64,000 bases of DNA. It comes from Sphingobium sp. SCG-1 (GTDB lineage Bacteria > Pseudomonadota > Alphaproteobacteria > Sphingomonadales > Sphingomonadaceae). This document shows positions 1-7,773 of this stretch, in pieces. A model generated the notes under the pieces. The model searched no databases, was not told the DNA's origin, and saw nothing but the letters and a program-made list of their open reading frames with translations. The stretch spans positions 682,001 to 746,000 of the forward strand of contig NZ_CP026372.1 in the NCBI RefSeq assembly GCF_002953135.1, given 5' to 3'. Made by a program: the position numbers and the translations under genes. The number at the start of each line of letters is the position of its first letter. Position 1 is the stretch's first letter.

Positions 1-161
1 AGTCAGAACTGACAGACATCGCGAAGCAAAATGTGCAGGCAGTGATACTCGCCTGCACCGAGCTTGAGATGATCGTCGATGTGAAGGCGAATGTGCTCCC
101 GATCTACGATTGTACGAACATTCACGCGATGGCGGGCGCGCGCTTCATTCTTTCGGAATAG
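1..161 (+). CDS. Aspartate/glutamate racemase family protein, C-terminal fragment
   Basis: Only the last 52 codons are present; the frame is open from the left edge (codons start at base 3) to the TAG at 159-161. The visible end contains VILACTELEMIV, which matches the second catalytic-cysteine segment (G/A-C-T-E-L) of the Asp/Glu racemase superfamily, followed by a PIYDCTNIHA segment typical of the helix that closes these enzymes. The family includes aspartate, glutamate and hydantoin racemases and maleate isomerases, so the substrate cannot be fixed from this piece. It converges on the DUF2147 gene with only three bases between the stop codons. Confidence 0.75.
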   Translation, partial: SELTDIAKQNVQAVILACTELEMIVDVKANVLPIYDCTNIHAMAGARFILSE

Positions 162-164
162 ACC

Positions 165-605
165 TCAGCGCGCCGCAGCCCAGGTCTGCGTCTTGCAGAA
201 GAAGGCAATGCAACCCTGCACTTTCAACGTGCCATTCGAGTTGCGCGTCAGTTTGGACGTGTAGGTCTTGCCCGACTGGGGATCGTAGATCTTTCCCTTC
301 CACAGGCTGCCTGCATCCGTAAAGTCGCTCAGGATCGTCAGCCCCTCGATAGGCCGGGCGCGTAGCTTTTCGTCAGGATTGTTCGCATCGTTCCGGGGCG
401 CGCCGGGCGTGGGTTTGATGACCTTCACGATCTGTCCGCACAGGGCCTTTCCACAGGGTCCGATCTGTACGAGCGCCTTCCCGTTCTCGGTCAGCCAGCG
501 GCCCGCGATCGGCTGCGCAGCGGAGGCGGTGGACGATAGCAGGATAAGCGCCGCTGTAGATGCGGCGCGTGCGATCATAAGGAGTTTCAAGGCTTTTCCT
601 CTCAT
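165..605 (-). CDS. DUF2147 family secreted protein
   Basis: The 146-residue product starts with a basic stretch and a hydrophobic run ending in ASAAQ, a Sec signal peptide with cleavage near residue 31. The mature part reads PIAGRWLTENGKALVQIGPC, then CGQIVKV, GLTILSDF and GKIYDPQSGKTYTSKL, which is the conserved order of the DUF2147 family, small exported beta-barrel-like proteins of unknown function common in Alphaproteobacteria. The ATG at 605 was chosen because it directly precedes the signal peptide; an ATG at 617 and a GTG at 638 are in frame upstream, and none has a strong Shine-Dalgarno. Two cysteine pairs in the mature part suggest disulfides in the periplasm. Confidence 0.75.
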   Translation of the reverse strand: MRGKALKLLMIARAASTAALILLSSTASAAQPIAGRWLTENGKALVQIGPCGKALCGQIVKVIKPTPGAPRNDANNPDEKLRARPIEGLTILSDFTDAGSLWKGKIYDPQSGKTYTSKLTRNSNGTLKVQGCIAFFCKTQTWAAAR

Positions 606-1025
606 GCGACTTTGCATGAGACATAAGCCCGTTGGCACAAGGCGGCTAGGGGGTAACGCATAATGCCGACCGGATGATCGCGGTTCTTTCCGCGGGACCG
701 GCGCATTGCGACCACAAACTTAGTGCACTGATATTCTGTTGCCAATGAGGATGAACTCACAGGTCAGTGCCTTCGCAAGGTGCAAGCCTCCGGTAGTCTG
801 AGATAGGCTTAGCCGTAGGCTGATAACGGCAACTCGGACCTAAAAACGGTCCTGATCGTCTCCGCCCTTTGTTTAACCAAGCATCGTCGCTTTGAGGAAG
901 CGCCTCACTCAACACGTAAACGAGTGCCACTTCATTTTCTCGACTGAAGGACCACACCCTCGCAGGATTCTCGTGCTCGGTTATCCGGGAGGCCCTAGGT
1001 CATTTGTTGCTTACTCGGGGCGTAA
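606..1025. other. 420-base stretch without a recognisable gene
   Basis: No reading frame here looks like protein. The only visible structures are small inverted repeats, for example GGACC at 836-840 facing GGTCC at 848-852, and a GCGG/CCGC pair near 680. These are too weak to name as terminators. It separates the DUF2147 gene from the 3' end of the sulfatase-activator gene. Confidence 0.5.
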
Positions 1026-1982
1026 TCAAACTTTCCTGGAAACGCAGCGAAAACCGATATGGGTCGTCGCGCTGTCTATATGCTGAGGATGACGCGCCGC
1101 AGGGCGATAGCGCTGACAGTAATTGACCGCGCATAGATGTGATCCGCCCTTCAGCACCTTGCGGCCGATCTTAAATCCACCCGCCTCGTAGCTCTCCCCG
1201 ACAGTGGCGCCGCGCGGGTTGATTGCTTCGCAGCATCCGCCGCGGCTCTTCAGCGAGGTTGGAGTACCATACCAGTCCTTGGTCCACTCCCACACGTTGC
1301 CGATCATGTCCGACAAGCCGTAGCCGTTAGGCGGGAAGCTGCCCACGACGCTAGTGCGGAAATTACCGTCGGCCTTGGTCGTCGTGAACGGAAACAGCCC
1401 CTGCCAGTAGTTGGCGAGCATTGCGCCTGCGGGTGCCAGTTCGCCGCCCCAGGCGAACTCGGCGCCTTCAATGCCGCCGCGCGCGGCAAACTCCCATTCG
1501 GCCTCGGTCGGCAATGCCTTGCCCGCCCATTTGGCGTAGGCTCTTGCATCCTCGAACGCGACATGGACCACGGGGTGATCGGCAAGTCCTTCTACACTGC
1601 TGTCGGGGCCGGTGGGATGCCGCCAGTCGGCACCGGCAACGAAGCTCCACCAACGCGAATGATCGTCAAGCGGTACGGGCGAACTCGGCGGATTGAAGAC
1701 CAGCGATCCCGGGACCGCGAAGGCCGGGTCCATTCCGGGATAATGTTTGGGATCGGGCGGGATCTCGGCGGCGGTCCGATAACCGGTCGCCTCGACGAAT
1801 GCCGCGAAGGCGGCGTTGGTGACGGGGGTCTCGTCGATCCAAAAGGGGTCCACCTTCACCCGCCGCAACGGGCGCTCTTCCTCGTAGAATTGCTCTGATC
1901 CCATAGTGAAGCTGCCGCCCGGGATCAGCCGCATTCCTTCATGCGACACTTGCGGCTTAGTCTTGTAAACGGACTTTTTCAT
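1026..1982 (-). CDS. Formylglycine-generating enzyme (aerobic sulfatase activator)
   Basis: The 318-residue protein belongs to the FGE-sulfatase (SUMF1/C-type-lectin-like) family. FGE oxidises the active-site cysteine of sulfatases (in C-X-P-X-R) to C-alpha-formylglycine. Family landmarks are present: LIPGGSFTMGS (18-29), FWIDETPVTN (47-56), LPTEAEWEFAARGG (157-170), MIGNVWEW (226-233) and the C-terminal block KGGSHLCAVNYCQRY (278-292) ending GFRC (310-313). C284 and C289 have the spacing of the copper-binding catalytic pair of true FGE, so this should be an active oxidase rather than a generic SUMF1-fold protein. No signal peptide is evident, which fits modification of unfolded sulfatases in the cytoplasm. 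Its start codon overlaps the stop of the small upstream gene (ATGA), so the two are translationally coupled. Two Cys-type sulfatases that need this activity lie downstream at 4507 and 6164. Confidence 0.88.
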   Translation of the reverse strand: MKKSVYKTKPQVSHEGMRLIPGGSFTMGSEQFYEEERPLRRVKVDPFWIDETPVTNAAFAAFVEATGYRTAAEIPPDPKHYPGMDPAFAVPGSLVFNPPSSPVPLDDHSRWWSFVAGADWRHPTGPDSSVEGLADHPVVHVAFEDARAYAKWAGKALPTEAEWEFAARGGIEGAEFAWGGELAPAGAMLANYWQGLFPFTTTKADGNFRTSVVGSFPPNGYGLSDMIGNVWEWTKDWYGTPTSLKSRGGCCEAINPRGATVGESYEAGGFKIGRKVLKGGSHLCAVNYCQRYRPAARHPQHIDSATTHIGFRCVSRKV

Positions 1983-2243
1983 GCCTGCGCTTTGCTGTGC
2001 AAATATCGGGCGGGCAAGGCCTGGACAAGGGCGCGGGCTCTGGCGTCAGCCTGTTCGGCGGTCAGGCGGGCATGTACAGCGCCTAGCTGAGACCAATCAT
2101 GCGGCTTCCCCCCGAACCAGGGCTGCATGCTTTAGGGGCGCAATGCCTTCCACCGGAAACGCACGGATATCCTGGACCGCTCCGCGCGCATCGACGGCAC
2201 AGAAGACGACGATTATGCGATCAATTTGCGGCAAACTCCTCAC
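1979..2243 (-). pseudogene. Small gene upstream of the sulfatase activator, apparently frameshifted
   Basis: Two short open frames join across a run of six C on the + strand (G on the coding strand) at 2108-2113. The first starts at GTG 2243, seven bases after a good GGAGAGG Shine-Dalgarno, and reads RSLPQIDRIIVVFCAVDARG then FPVEGIAPLKHAALVRG. The second, one base out of phase, reads KPHDWSQLGAVHARLTAEQ and ends PARYLHSKAQA with a TGA overlapping the activator's ATG. Removing one G gives a single protein of about 87 residues. I do not recognise a family. The strong ribosome site and the stop/start overlap argue that this was, or is, a real gene coupled to the activator; the break may be a base-calling error in the homopolymer. 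Confidence 0.5.
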
Positions 2244-2292
2244 GCTCAGTCCTCTCCATGATCTGGCGGACAGCGCCGGAAAGTCAGCGAAA

Positions 2293-2305
2293 ATATTTAT
2301 CATAT
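2293..2305 (-). promoter_or_regulatory. AT-rich operator-like site upstream of the activator unit
   Basis: Read on the minus strand the core is ATATGATAAATAT. It matches 12 of 13 bases of the core of the inverted repeat at 4448-4467. It lies in the 139-base gap between the divergent small gene/activator unit and the GntR regulator gene, where an operator for both would be expected. Confidence 0.45.
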
Positions 2306-2381
2306 CAATGGTCTTGTTTAGCGGCGCTTTCGGCTTAACATGCTCCGGCCCCTATAAAGGCGGGAAAGGGAGCAGACCTTT

Positions 2382-2396
2382 GATGATTGCATCATC
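2382..2396. promoter_or_regulatory. Inverted repeat over the GntR gene start codon
   Basis: GATGAT and ATCATC form perfect six-base arms around a TGC centre. The repeat covers the start codon at 2383, so it could serve as an autoregulatory operator. It is short and could be chance. Confidence 0.3.
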
Positions 2397-3123
2397 GACT
2401 TTGTCAGTGGACAGTTCGCCGCCTCAACTCGGTCGAAACCTGACATATGGCCTACTCGACAGTCTGGGGCGCGCGATCGTTACCGGGCAATACGAACAGC
2501 AGGCGTTCCCGACCGAGGCCGATCTCGCCAAGCAGCACGGCGTCAGCCGATCGGTGACGCGGGAGGCGGTGAAGATGCTCACCGCGAAGGGCCTGCTGAG
2601 CGCGCGTCCACGGCAGGGCACAGTTGTTGAACCAACTACTTCGTGGAATTTGTTCGATGCCGACGTCTTGCGATGGCTGCTCGAACGGCAATTCTCGATA
2701 AAGCTTCTCAAACAGTTTAATCAGCTACGCGTGGCAATCGAACCGGAAGCCGCGGCGCTTGCGGCGCAATTTGCCGACGCGGAGCAGCGAGCGCGCATTA
2801 CATCCGGGTTGAAACGGATGAAAGCCGCAGAACTAGGGATGGAAGACGTGCTTGAGGCTGATATCGCTTTTCACGTCGCGATCCTACGCGCTTCCGGCAA
2901 TCCGTTCTATGTCCAGTTCCGCGATGTGGTAAGCACTGCGCTGAGGACTTCCATCCGCTTTACGAACCGGATCAAGGGCCGTTCGGCGAACGTGGCAGAT
3001 CACGCGGCGGTTCGCGATGCAATTGAGGTGCGAAATCCTGATGCGGCGCGAGCCGCGATGCGTGCGCTTATCGGTGACGTGCTATCGCTCATCGACGATG
3101 CAAAGACGAGTGAACTCAGCTGA
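2383..3123 (+). CDS. FadR-subfamily GntR transcriptional regulator
   Basis: The 246-residue protein has an N-terminal winged helix of the GntR type (about residues 20-85; LGRAIVTGQYEQQAFPTEAD, then the recognition helix SRSVTREAVKMLTAKGLL) and a C-terminal FCD effector domain (about 95-235) with E-A-DIAFHVAILRASGNPF and a late DHAAVRDAI segment whose Asp/His residues bind metal and sugar-acid-like ligands in this subfamily. The frame is open far upstream, but ATG 2383 is preceded by GGGAAAGGGAG and gives a normal length; the upstream extension has no family features. Lying between the divergent activator unit and the glycan-degrading genes, it most likely controls this locus, probably as a repressor released by a breakdown product. 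AT-rich repeats at 2293 and 4448 are candidate operators. Confidence 0.82.
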   Translation: MIASSTLSVDSSPPQLGRNLTYGLLDSLGRAIVTGQYEQQAFPTEADLAKQHGVSRSVTREAVKMLTAKGLLSARPRQGTVVEPTTSWNLFDADVLRWLLERQFSIKLLKQFNQLRVAIEPEAAALAAQFADAEQRARITSGLKRMKAAELGMEDVLEADIAFHVAILRASGNPFYVQFRDVVSTALRTSIRFTNRIKGRSANVADHAAVRDAIEVRNPDAARAAMRALIGDVLSLIDDAKTSELS

Positions 3124-3125
3124 TT

Positions 3126-3300
3126 GCGGAATCTGACGCCCAAGCGATAGACGCTTTCTAGGAACCAAGTCTTCCAACGATAGACTTGGTTCTGAGCATT
3201 GAACTGGCGGCAGTTGTGAGATGCTGCACCAGTCAGATTATTAACGTTGAAAGTCAGCGTCACATTCAGTTGGCGAAAGCGTTCCAGCGAGTCGGGCGTC
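3126..3300 (-). pseudogene. Remnant of a TonB-dependent receptor, C-terminal end only
   Basis: The minus-strand frame reads LNVTLTFNVNNLTG, then a short variable part with QNQVYRWKTWF, and ESVYRLGVRFRN. This is the signature of the last strands of sphingomonad TonB-dependent receptors (a T-L-N-V-N-N-L-T segment followed by a terminal RLGVRFRF-like strand). The normal stop after that strand is lost and the frame runs into the antisense of the GntR gene. The rest of the ~900-residue receptor is absent; the GH43 stop codon lies about 50 bases upstream. The fragment suggests that the locus once carried its own outer-membrane glycan importer. Confidence 0.5.
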
Positions 3301-3352
3301 CTTCGGTCCTTCACGATTATGGAAACGCCGTGCCAAAGCACACCGGGCCGCG

Positions 3353-4423
3353 TCAGCGTATTCCGTGCGTGCCTGATGGCTTGGGTTGCCGCACAGAGGG
3401 CGCTGTCGGGCGCGCGATGTCAGGATCGCCATTCGCTGTCCAATTAACCCTGCTCAAAAAGGGCGAACGCTTGAGGGTGCAGCCCATGTTCGCAGCCGGG
3501 TTGGCATGATAGACGATCCATTGCTCGCGCCCGTCGGGCGAACGGAAGAAGCCGTTGTGCCCCGTGGCGAAGATGCCATTGGCGCTCGACAGCACCGGTT
3601 GTGGGCGCTTCGTCCAACTGCCCTTCGCCAACAGGTCCGCTCCGGCGGAGGCGCTTAGTAGCCCGAGCGAGTAATTATCCGACCAGCACGCCCCAGCTGA
3701 GTAGGTGAGGAAGATTTGCCCTTTCGGACCGGCCAAGAATTCAGGCCCCTCGAGGATGCGTCGGCCGCCCTGGTTCTCCCACTCCTTGTCGGGCTCAGCG
3801 ATTAGGGTTTCCTCGCCTTTTATCGTCCATGGATTGGCGAGCTTCGCCAGAGCAAGTCCGCTGACTGCCCCTACATAAGGCGAATAGGCAAAATATAGCC
3901 CGCCACGATGCTTAAAGACGGTCCCGTCGATCCCCGCGCGCTTGGTATTTACGCGCCCGCGGTCAATCCATTCCCCCGCGAGCGGATCCTTGGACGCATT
4001 CTCCAGAACAAAGACGCCTCGATGCGCGTCGTCTTTGAACCCCGATTCCGTCGCAGAATAGTAGATATACCATTTGCCGTTCAGCCGGTGCAGCTCAGGC
4101 GCCCAGATCAGATGGGCGTTCTTCCCAACTTCCGGCGGCGTCCAAACTACCTTTCGCTCGGCATGCGCAAGATCGGTGATATCTCGGGTACGCCACAACG
4201 TGATGCGGTCGCGCATCGTGTGCGTATAGTAATAGACGCCGCGGTACTGGAACACCCAGGGATCGGGACCCGACGTCAGAAGCGGGTTCGTAAATGTTGC
4301 ATCTGCTGCGGTCCGCGCGTGCGAAGTCGTTGAATTGGGCAAAGCAGCCAGCAAAGTGATCGCCGCCGACTGGACCAAGGCCTTGGTAATGAACGCTGCA
4401 CGAGGAAGCGGGCGGTCAGCCAT
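3353..4423 (-). CDS. Secreted glycoside hydrolase family 43 enzyme
   Basis: The 356-residue product has an N-terminal hydrophobic segment (about residues 15-30) for export and then a five-bladed beta-propeller of the GH43 type. The three expected acidic residues are visible: D54 in SGPDPWVF (general base), D166 in GIDGTVF (pKa modulator) and E225 in LEGPEF (general acid). GH43 enzymes are inverting arabinofuranosidases, xylosidases or galactosidases; the exact activity is not readable from sequence. ATG 4423 was chosen over ATG 4438/4435 because GGAGAG sits six to seven bases before it. The gene is divergent from the first sulfatase, with an inverted repeat between them, and the receptor remnant lies directly downstream. 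Confidence 0.82.
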   Translation of the reverse strand: MADRPLPRAAFITKALVQSAAITLLAALPNSTTSHARTAADATFTNPLLTSGPDPWVFQYRGVYYYTHTMRDRITLWRTRDITDLAHAERKVVWTPPEVGKNAHLIWAPELHRLNGKWYIYYSATESGFKDDAHRGVFVLENASKDPLAGEWIDRGRVNTKRAGIDGTVFKHRGGLYFAYSPYVGAVSGLALAKLANPWTIKGEETLIAEPDKEWENQGGRRILEGPEFLAGPKGQIFLTYSAGACWSDNYSLGLLSASAGADLLAKGSWTKRPQPVLSSANGIFATGHNGFFRSPDGREQWIVYHANPAANMGCTLKRSPFLSRVNWTANGDPDIARPTAPSVRQPKPSGTHGIR

Positions 4424-4447
4424 TAATCTCTCCATCATCTGCTTTAA

Positions 4448-4467
4448 TATACGATAAATATCATATA
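4448..4467. promoter_or_regulatory. AT-rich inverted repeat between GH43 and sulfatase genes
   Basis: TATACGATA and TATCATATA form nine-base arms (one mismatch) around an AA centre. The site lies in the 83-base gap between two divergent genes of the glycan locus. The same core appears at 2293-2305 and half of it at 6131-6139, so it is a good candidate operator for the GntR regulator. Confidence 0.5.
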
Positions 4468-4506
4468 CTCTGGCCAGATCGAAAGCGAATTACAAGGAGA
4501 GGTATC

Positions 4507-6084
4507 TTGCATGCCGGAATCACGCGTCGTGGCGTTCTGCTGGCGGGCACCGCCGCGCTCATCACGCCCCCCGCATGGGGAAGAACGCGCGCAGCGCGGA
4601 AACCCAATATCATCGTGATCTATGCCGACGATCTCGGTTATGGTGACCTCAGTTGTTACGGCGCTGACACCATTCACACTCCCAATCTCGATATGTTGGC
4701 AGCACGGGGTACGAGGTTCGTCAACGCGCATTCGCCATCCGCGACCTGCACGCCATCTCGTTATGCATTGCTTACCGGGGACTATGCCTGGCGCGCGTCC
4801 GGCATTCAGATCCTGCCCGGCGATGCGCCGGCGTTGATCCGTCCGGGCAAATACACGCTACCGACGATGCTGAAGCAGGTCGGCTACGCCACCGGCCTAG
4901 TCGGAAAATGGCATCTGGGGCTAGGCAATGGCAAAGTCGACTGGAATGGAGAGATCGCTCCGGGGCCGCTCGACATCGGGTTCGACTATGGATTCTTCAT
5001 GCCCGCGACGCTTGATCGCGTTCCAACCGTGCTGATCGAGAATAGCCGGGTGGTGAACCTCGATCCCACCGATCCGATCCGCGTTAACTACAAGGACAAG
5101 GTCGGCACCGAGCCAACGGGTGCCGAGAACCCTGGACTACGTAAATTCGGCGCTGACCCCGAACATTCAAACACGATTATCAACGGCATTAGTCGCATCG
5201 GCTACATGACCGGTGGGCGGCAGGCGCGGTGGAAGGACGAGGAGTTGACCGACGTGCTGCTCCGCAAAGCGCTCGACTTCGTGAAGACACGAAAGGACGA
5301 CCCCTTCTTCCTGTATTTCGCGATGAACGAACCCCATGTTCCACGCGCACCGCACCCCCGTTTCGTCGGGAAGTCGGGCATGGGAACACGCGGTGATGCG
5401 ATCCTCCAACTAGACTGGACGGTAGGCGCGCTTGTGGAGGAACTGACGAAGCTTGGCCTCGCCGACGACACGCTGATCTTCTTCAGCAGCGATAACGGCC
5501 CGATCCTGTTCGATGGCTATAGCGATCAGGCGGTCGAGCGCGTCGGCAGGCATCGCCCGTCCGGCCCGTTCACCAGCGGCAAGTACAGCATTTACGAGGG
5601 GGGGACGCGCGTGCCGATGATTGCCTGCTGGCCAGGCCATGTCCGCGCTGGCTATGTCTCACATGCGCTTATCGACCATGTCGATCTTACCGCCTCATTA
5701 GCCTCCCTCGTCGGCGCCACTCTGCCGCGTGACGTAGCGGTGGACAGCTTCGACATGCTCGCACCATTGCTAGGCGAGACGGATAGCGGTCGCGACTACG
5801 TGATCGAGGACACCAAAATGATGGTGACTACCGGTAGCACCGTGGCGAGTAGCGGGGCGCGCATCCTCGCCTTGCGCGAAGGAAAATGGAAGTTCATTCG
5901 GGGGAGCGTCCGACCACAGGAATTTCACGGGAATGCGATCGGCACGTCGCCCGCACATCAACTCTACGACTTGACGCGTGATCCCGGCGAGCGCTTCGAC
6001 CTGTCGAAAAAGCTACCCGAGCGAACGCGCCAATTGGCGGCAAAACTCGACAGGATCGAGCGAGAAGGACGTAGTCGACCCTGA
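4507..6084 (+). CDS. Exported Cys-type sulfatase (S1 family)
   Basis: The 525-residue protein is a type I sulfatase that hydrolyses sulfate esters. The metal-binding start KPNIIVIYADDLGYGD (32-47) and the active-site motif SATCTPSRYALLTG (C81 becomes formylglycine) are intact, as is a late FSSDNGPI metal-binding segment. It begins ITRRGVLLAGTAAL, a twin-arginine/Sec-like export signal. The start is TTG at 4507: AAGGAG ends seven bases upstream and no in-frame ATG is near (the ATG at 4511 is out of frame). It is divergent from the GH43 gene and is followed after 79 bases by a second sulfatase. The neighbouring formylglycine-generating enzyme should mature it. The natural substrate is presumably a sulfated glycan fragment, which is inferred from context. 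Confidence 0.87.
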   Translation: MHAGITRRGVLLAGTAALITPPAWGRTRAARKPNIIVIYADDLGYGDLSCYGADTIHTPNLDMLAARGTRFVNAHSPSATCTPSRYALLTGDYAWRASGIQILPGDAPALIRPGKYTLPTMLKQVGYATGLVGKWHLGLGNGKVDWNGEIAPGPLDIGFDYGFFMPATLDRVPTVLIENSRVVNLDPTDPIRVNYKDKVGTEPTGAENPGLRKFGADPEHSNTIINGISRIGYMTGGRQARWKDEELTDVLLRKALDFVKTRKDDPFFLYFAMNEPHVPRAPHPRFVGKSGMGTRGDAILQLDWTVGALVEELTKLGLADDTLIFFSSDNGPILFDGYSDQAVERVGRHRPSGPFTSGKYSIYEGGTRVPMIACWPGHVRAGYVSHALIDHVDLTASLASLVGATLPRDVAVDSFDMLAPLLGETDSGRDYVIEDTKMMVTTGSTVASSGARILALREGKWKFIRGSVRPQEFHGNAIGTSPAHQLYDLTRDPGERFDLSKKLPERTRQLAAKLDRIEREGRSRP

Positions 6085-6130
6085 CCCGTTACGCACGTGC
6101 GGCACAAAGCTTGCCTCCCGTCGAACAACT

Positions 6131-6143
6131 TATATGATTTATA
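6131..6143 (+). promoter_or_regulatory. Partial copy of the AT-rich operator motif
   Basis: TATATGATTTATA matches the left half of the 4448-4467 repeat at eight of nine positions (TATAyGATA), then diverges. It lies 20 bases before the second sulfatase start. Supporting evidence only. Confidence 0.3.
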
Positions 6144-6163
6144 GGAAAGATGGAGAGGTGTAG

Positions 6164-7747
6164 GTGAGTCGTTTCCCTCGGATCGCAAAGTGTGCAATTG
6201 CCCTGATGGCGGCAGCAACGATCGGCGCATGCACGCAAACGCTTCCAGTGCCGAATTCCGGCCTCCACAGTTCCACGCTCATCCCCACGAAACGACCGAA
6301 CATTCTCCTCATTATGATCGACGACCTGAAGCCCACCCTGGGTTCCTTCGGTGATCGGACCGCGATCAGTCCTAATATCGACGCTTTGGCTGCGCGGGGC
6401 ACACGCTTTGAGCATGCATATGCCAACCAGGCGGTATGCGCGCCCAGTCGCATCAATCTGATGACTGGTCGCCGCTCGACATCGACCGGCATTTACGATT
6501 TCGGTATGGACTTGAGGCAGTATGTTCCCAATGCCGTAACCCTGCCTCAGGCCTTCAAGCTGGCAGGTTATGAAGCGGAGAGCATTGGCAAGGTATTTCA
6601 TGTTGGGCACGGCTCGCACGATGACGACGCCAGTTGGTCACGGCCGCCGATCCACGATCATGTGATCGAGTATAACGATCCGGAGAGCACCGGCGGGAAG
6701 CCGACACGCGAGCAGGCGCTGTTCAACGAGGTGCCCGTAGAAGGCAATGTCTGGAAATATGCAGCCACACTGAGCAGAGGCGCGGCGTGGGAGAGCCCCG
6801 ACATCCCTGACGAAGCCTATGCAGACGGCCGCACCGCAAAACGGGCCTCGGACAGGCTGCGCGAGCTTAAGTCTTCAGCTTCTCCGTTCTTTTTGGCGGT
6901 CGGTTTCGCGCGGCCGCATCTGCCATTTTCCGTTCCCAAAAAATATTGGGACATGTACGATCCCTCCAAGCTGCCTATGCCTAATTTCGAGCGGCTGCCT
7001 GATGGAGCCCCCCCGTTCGCCGGTAAGGTAGGCGGCGAGATCGCAGCTTACAGGCCGATACCCGAAGGGCAGGTTCCCGGAAGGGATTTCCCGGAACCAC
7101 TCAAGCGCAAGCTGATCCACGGCTATTATGCTGGAGTTAGCTATGTCGATGTTCAGATCGGCAGGGTACTGGATGCGCTTAAGCGCGAAGGACTCGCCGA
7201 TAACACGATTGTGGTCCTGTGGGGTGATCATGGCTGGCATCTCGGCGATCACGGGATCTGGACCAAGCACACCAATTTTGAGCAGGCCGTTCGGCAGCCA
7301 TTGATCATCGCTGGCCCCGGCACGGGACTTGGAGGCAGGGCGCCCGCGCAATTGGCGGAAACAGTAGACATCTATCCCACCCTCGCTGCGCTTGCAGGTC
7401 TCACGTTACCGCGGACGATGCAGCCGCTTGATGGGCTGAGCCTTGTTCCTGTGCTGCGCGACACACGGAAGATCGTCCGACCCTACGCCTACCACGCCTA
7501 TCCTCGTCCTGGACACATCGGCCAGGCGATCCGCGGAGCACGCTATAGGCTTGTCCGCTGGACCCAAGAAACTACTGGCGAACGCAGTTACGAACTTTAC
7601 GATCTTCAAGCCGATCCGGGCGAGACGCGCAACCAGGCGGACGTGCTGCCCAAGGTTCGCGCCCAGCTCGAGACCTATCTCGATGCGCAACCCAAGCCCG
7701 TGACTTTGAGACTCGCGGCAGAGCGGCCGACACGGCCGGGAAACTAG
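6164..7747 (+). CDS. Lipoprotein sulfatase, iduronate-2-sulfatase-like (S1 family)
   Basis: The 527-residue product starts at GTG 6164, six bases after GGAGAGG. A hydrophobic segment ends IGAC (C23), a lipobox, so the enzyme is likely anchored in a membrane facing the periplasm or outside. KRPNILLIMIDDLKP (43-57) supplies the metal aspartates and NQAVCAPSRINLMTG carries the catalytic C92 in C-A-P-S-R, again a formylglycine site. The VTLPQAFKLAGYEAESIGK segment and the later LWGDHGWHLGDHGIW metal site resemble the iduronate-2-sulfatase-like group of S1 sulfatases. It differs clearly from the upstream sulfatase, so the two probably remove sulfates from different positions. The next gene starts 27 bases downstream, which implies one transcription unit. 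Confidence 0.86.
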   Translation: MSRFPRIAKCAIALMAAATIGACTQTLPVPNSGLHSSTLIPTKRPNILLIMIDDLKPTLGSFGDRTAISPNIDALAARGTRFEHAYANQAVCAPSRINLMTGRRSTSTGIYDFGMDLRQYVPNAVTLPQAFKLAGYEAESIGKVFHVGHGSHDDDASWSRPPIHDHVIEYNDPESTGGKPTREQALFNEVPVEGNVWKYAATLSRGAAWESPDIPDEAYADGRTAKRASDRLRELKSSASPFFLAVGFARPHLPFSVPKKYWDMYDPSKLPMPNFERLPDGAPPFAGKVGGEIAAYRPIPEGQVPGRDFPEPLKRKLIHGYYAGVSYVDVQIGRVLDALKREGLADNTIVVLWGDHGWHLGDHGIWTKHTNFEQAVRQPLIIAGPGTGLGGRAPAQLAETVDIYPTLAALAGLTLPRTMQPLDGLSLVPVLRDTRKIVRPYAYHAYPRPGHIGQAIRGARYRLVRWTQETTGERSYELYDLQADPGETRNQADVLPKVRAQLETYLDAQPKPVTLRLAAERPTRPGN

Positions 7748-7773
7748 TCCAAGAACCAACCAGGGAGATGGAA

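Noticed and set aside
757..957. 66-codon minus-strand frame
   Set aside because: No start signal, no family features and low-complexity residue use; probably chance.
1981..2382. N-terminal extension of the GntR regulator frame
   Set aside because: It overlaps the minus-strand small gene, has no family similarity, and ATG 2383 has a suitable ribosome site and length.
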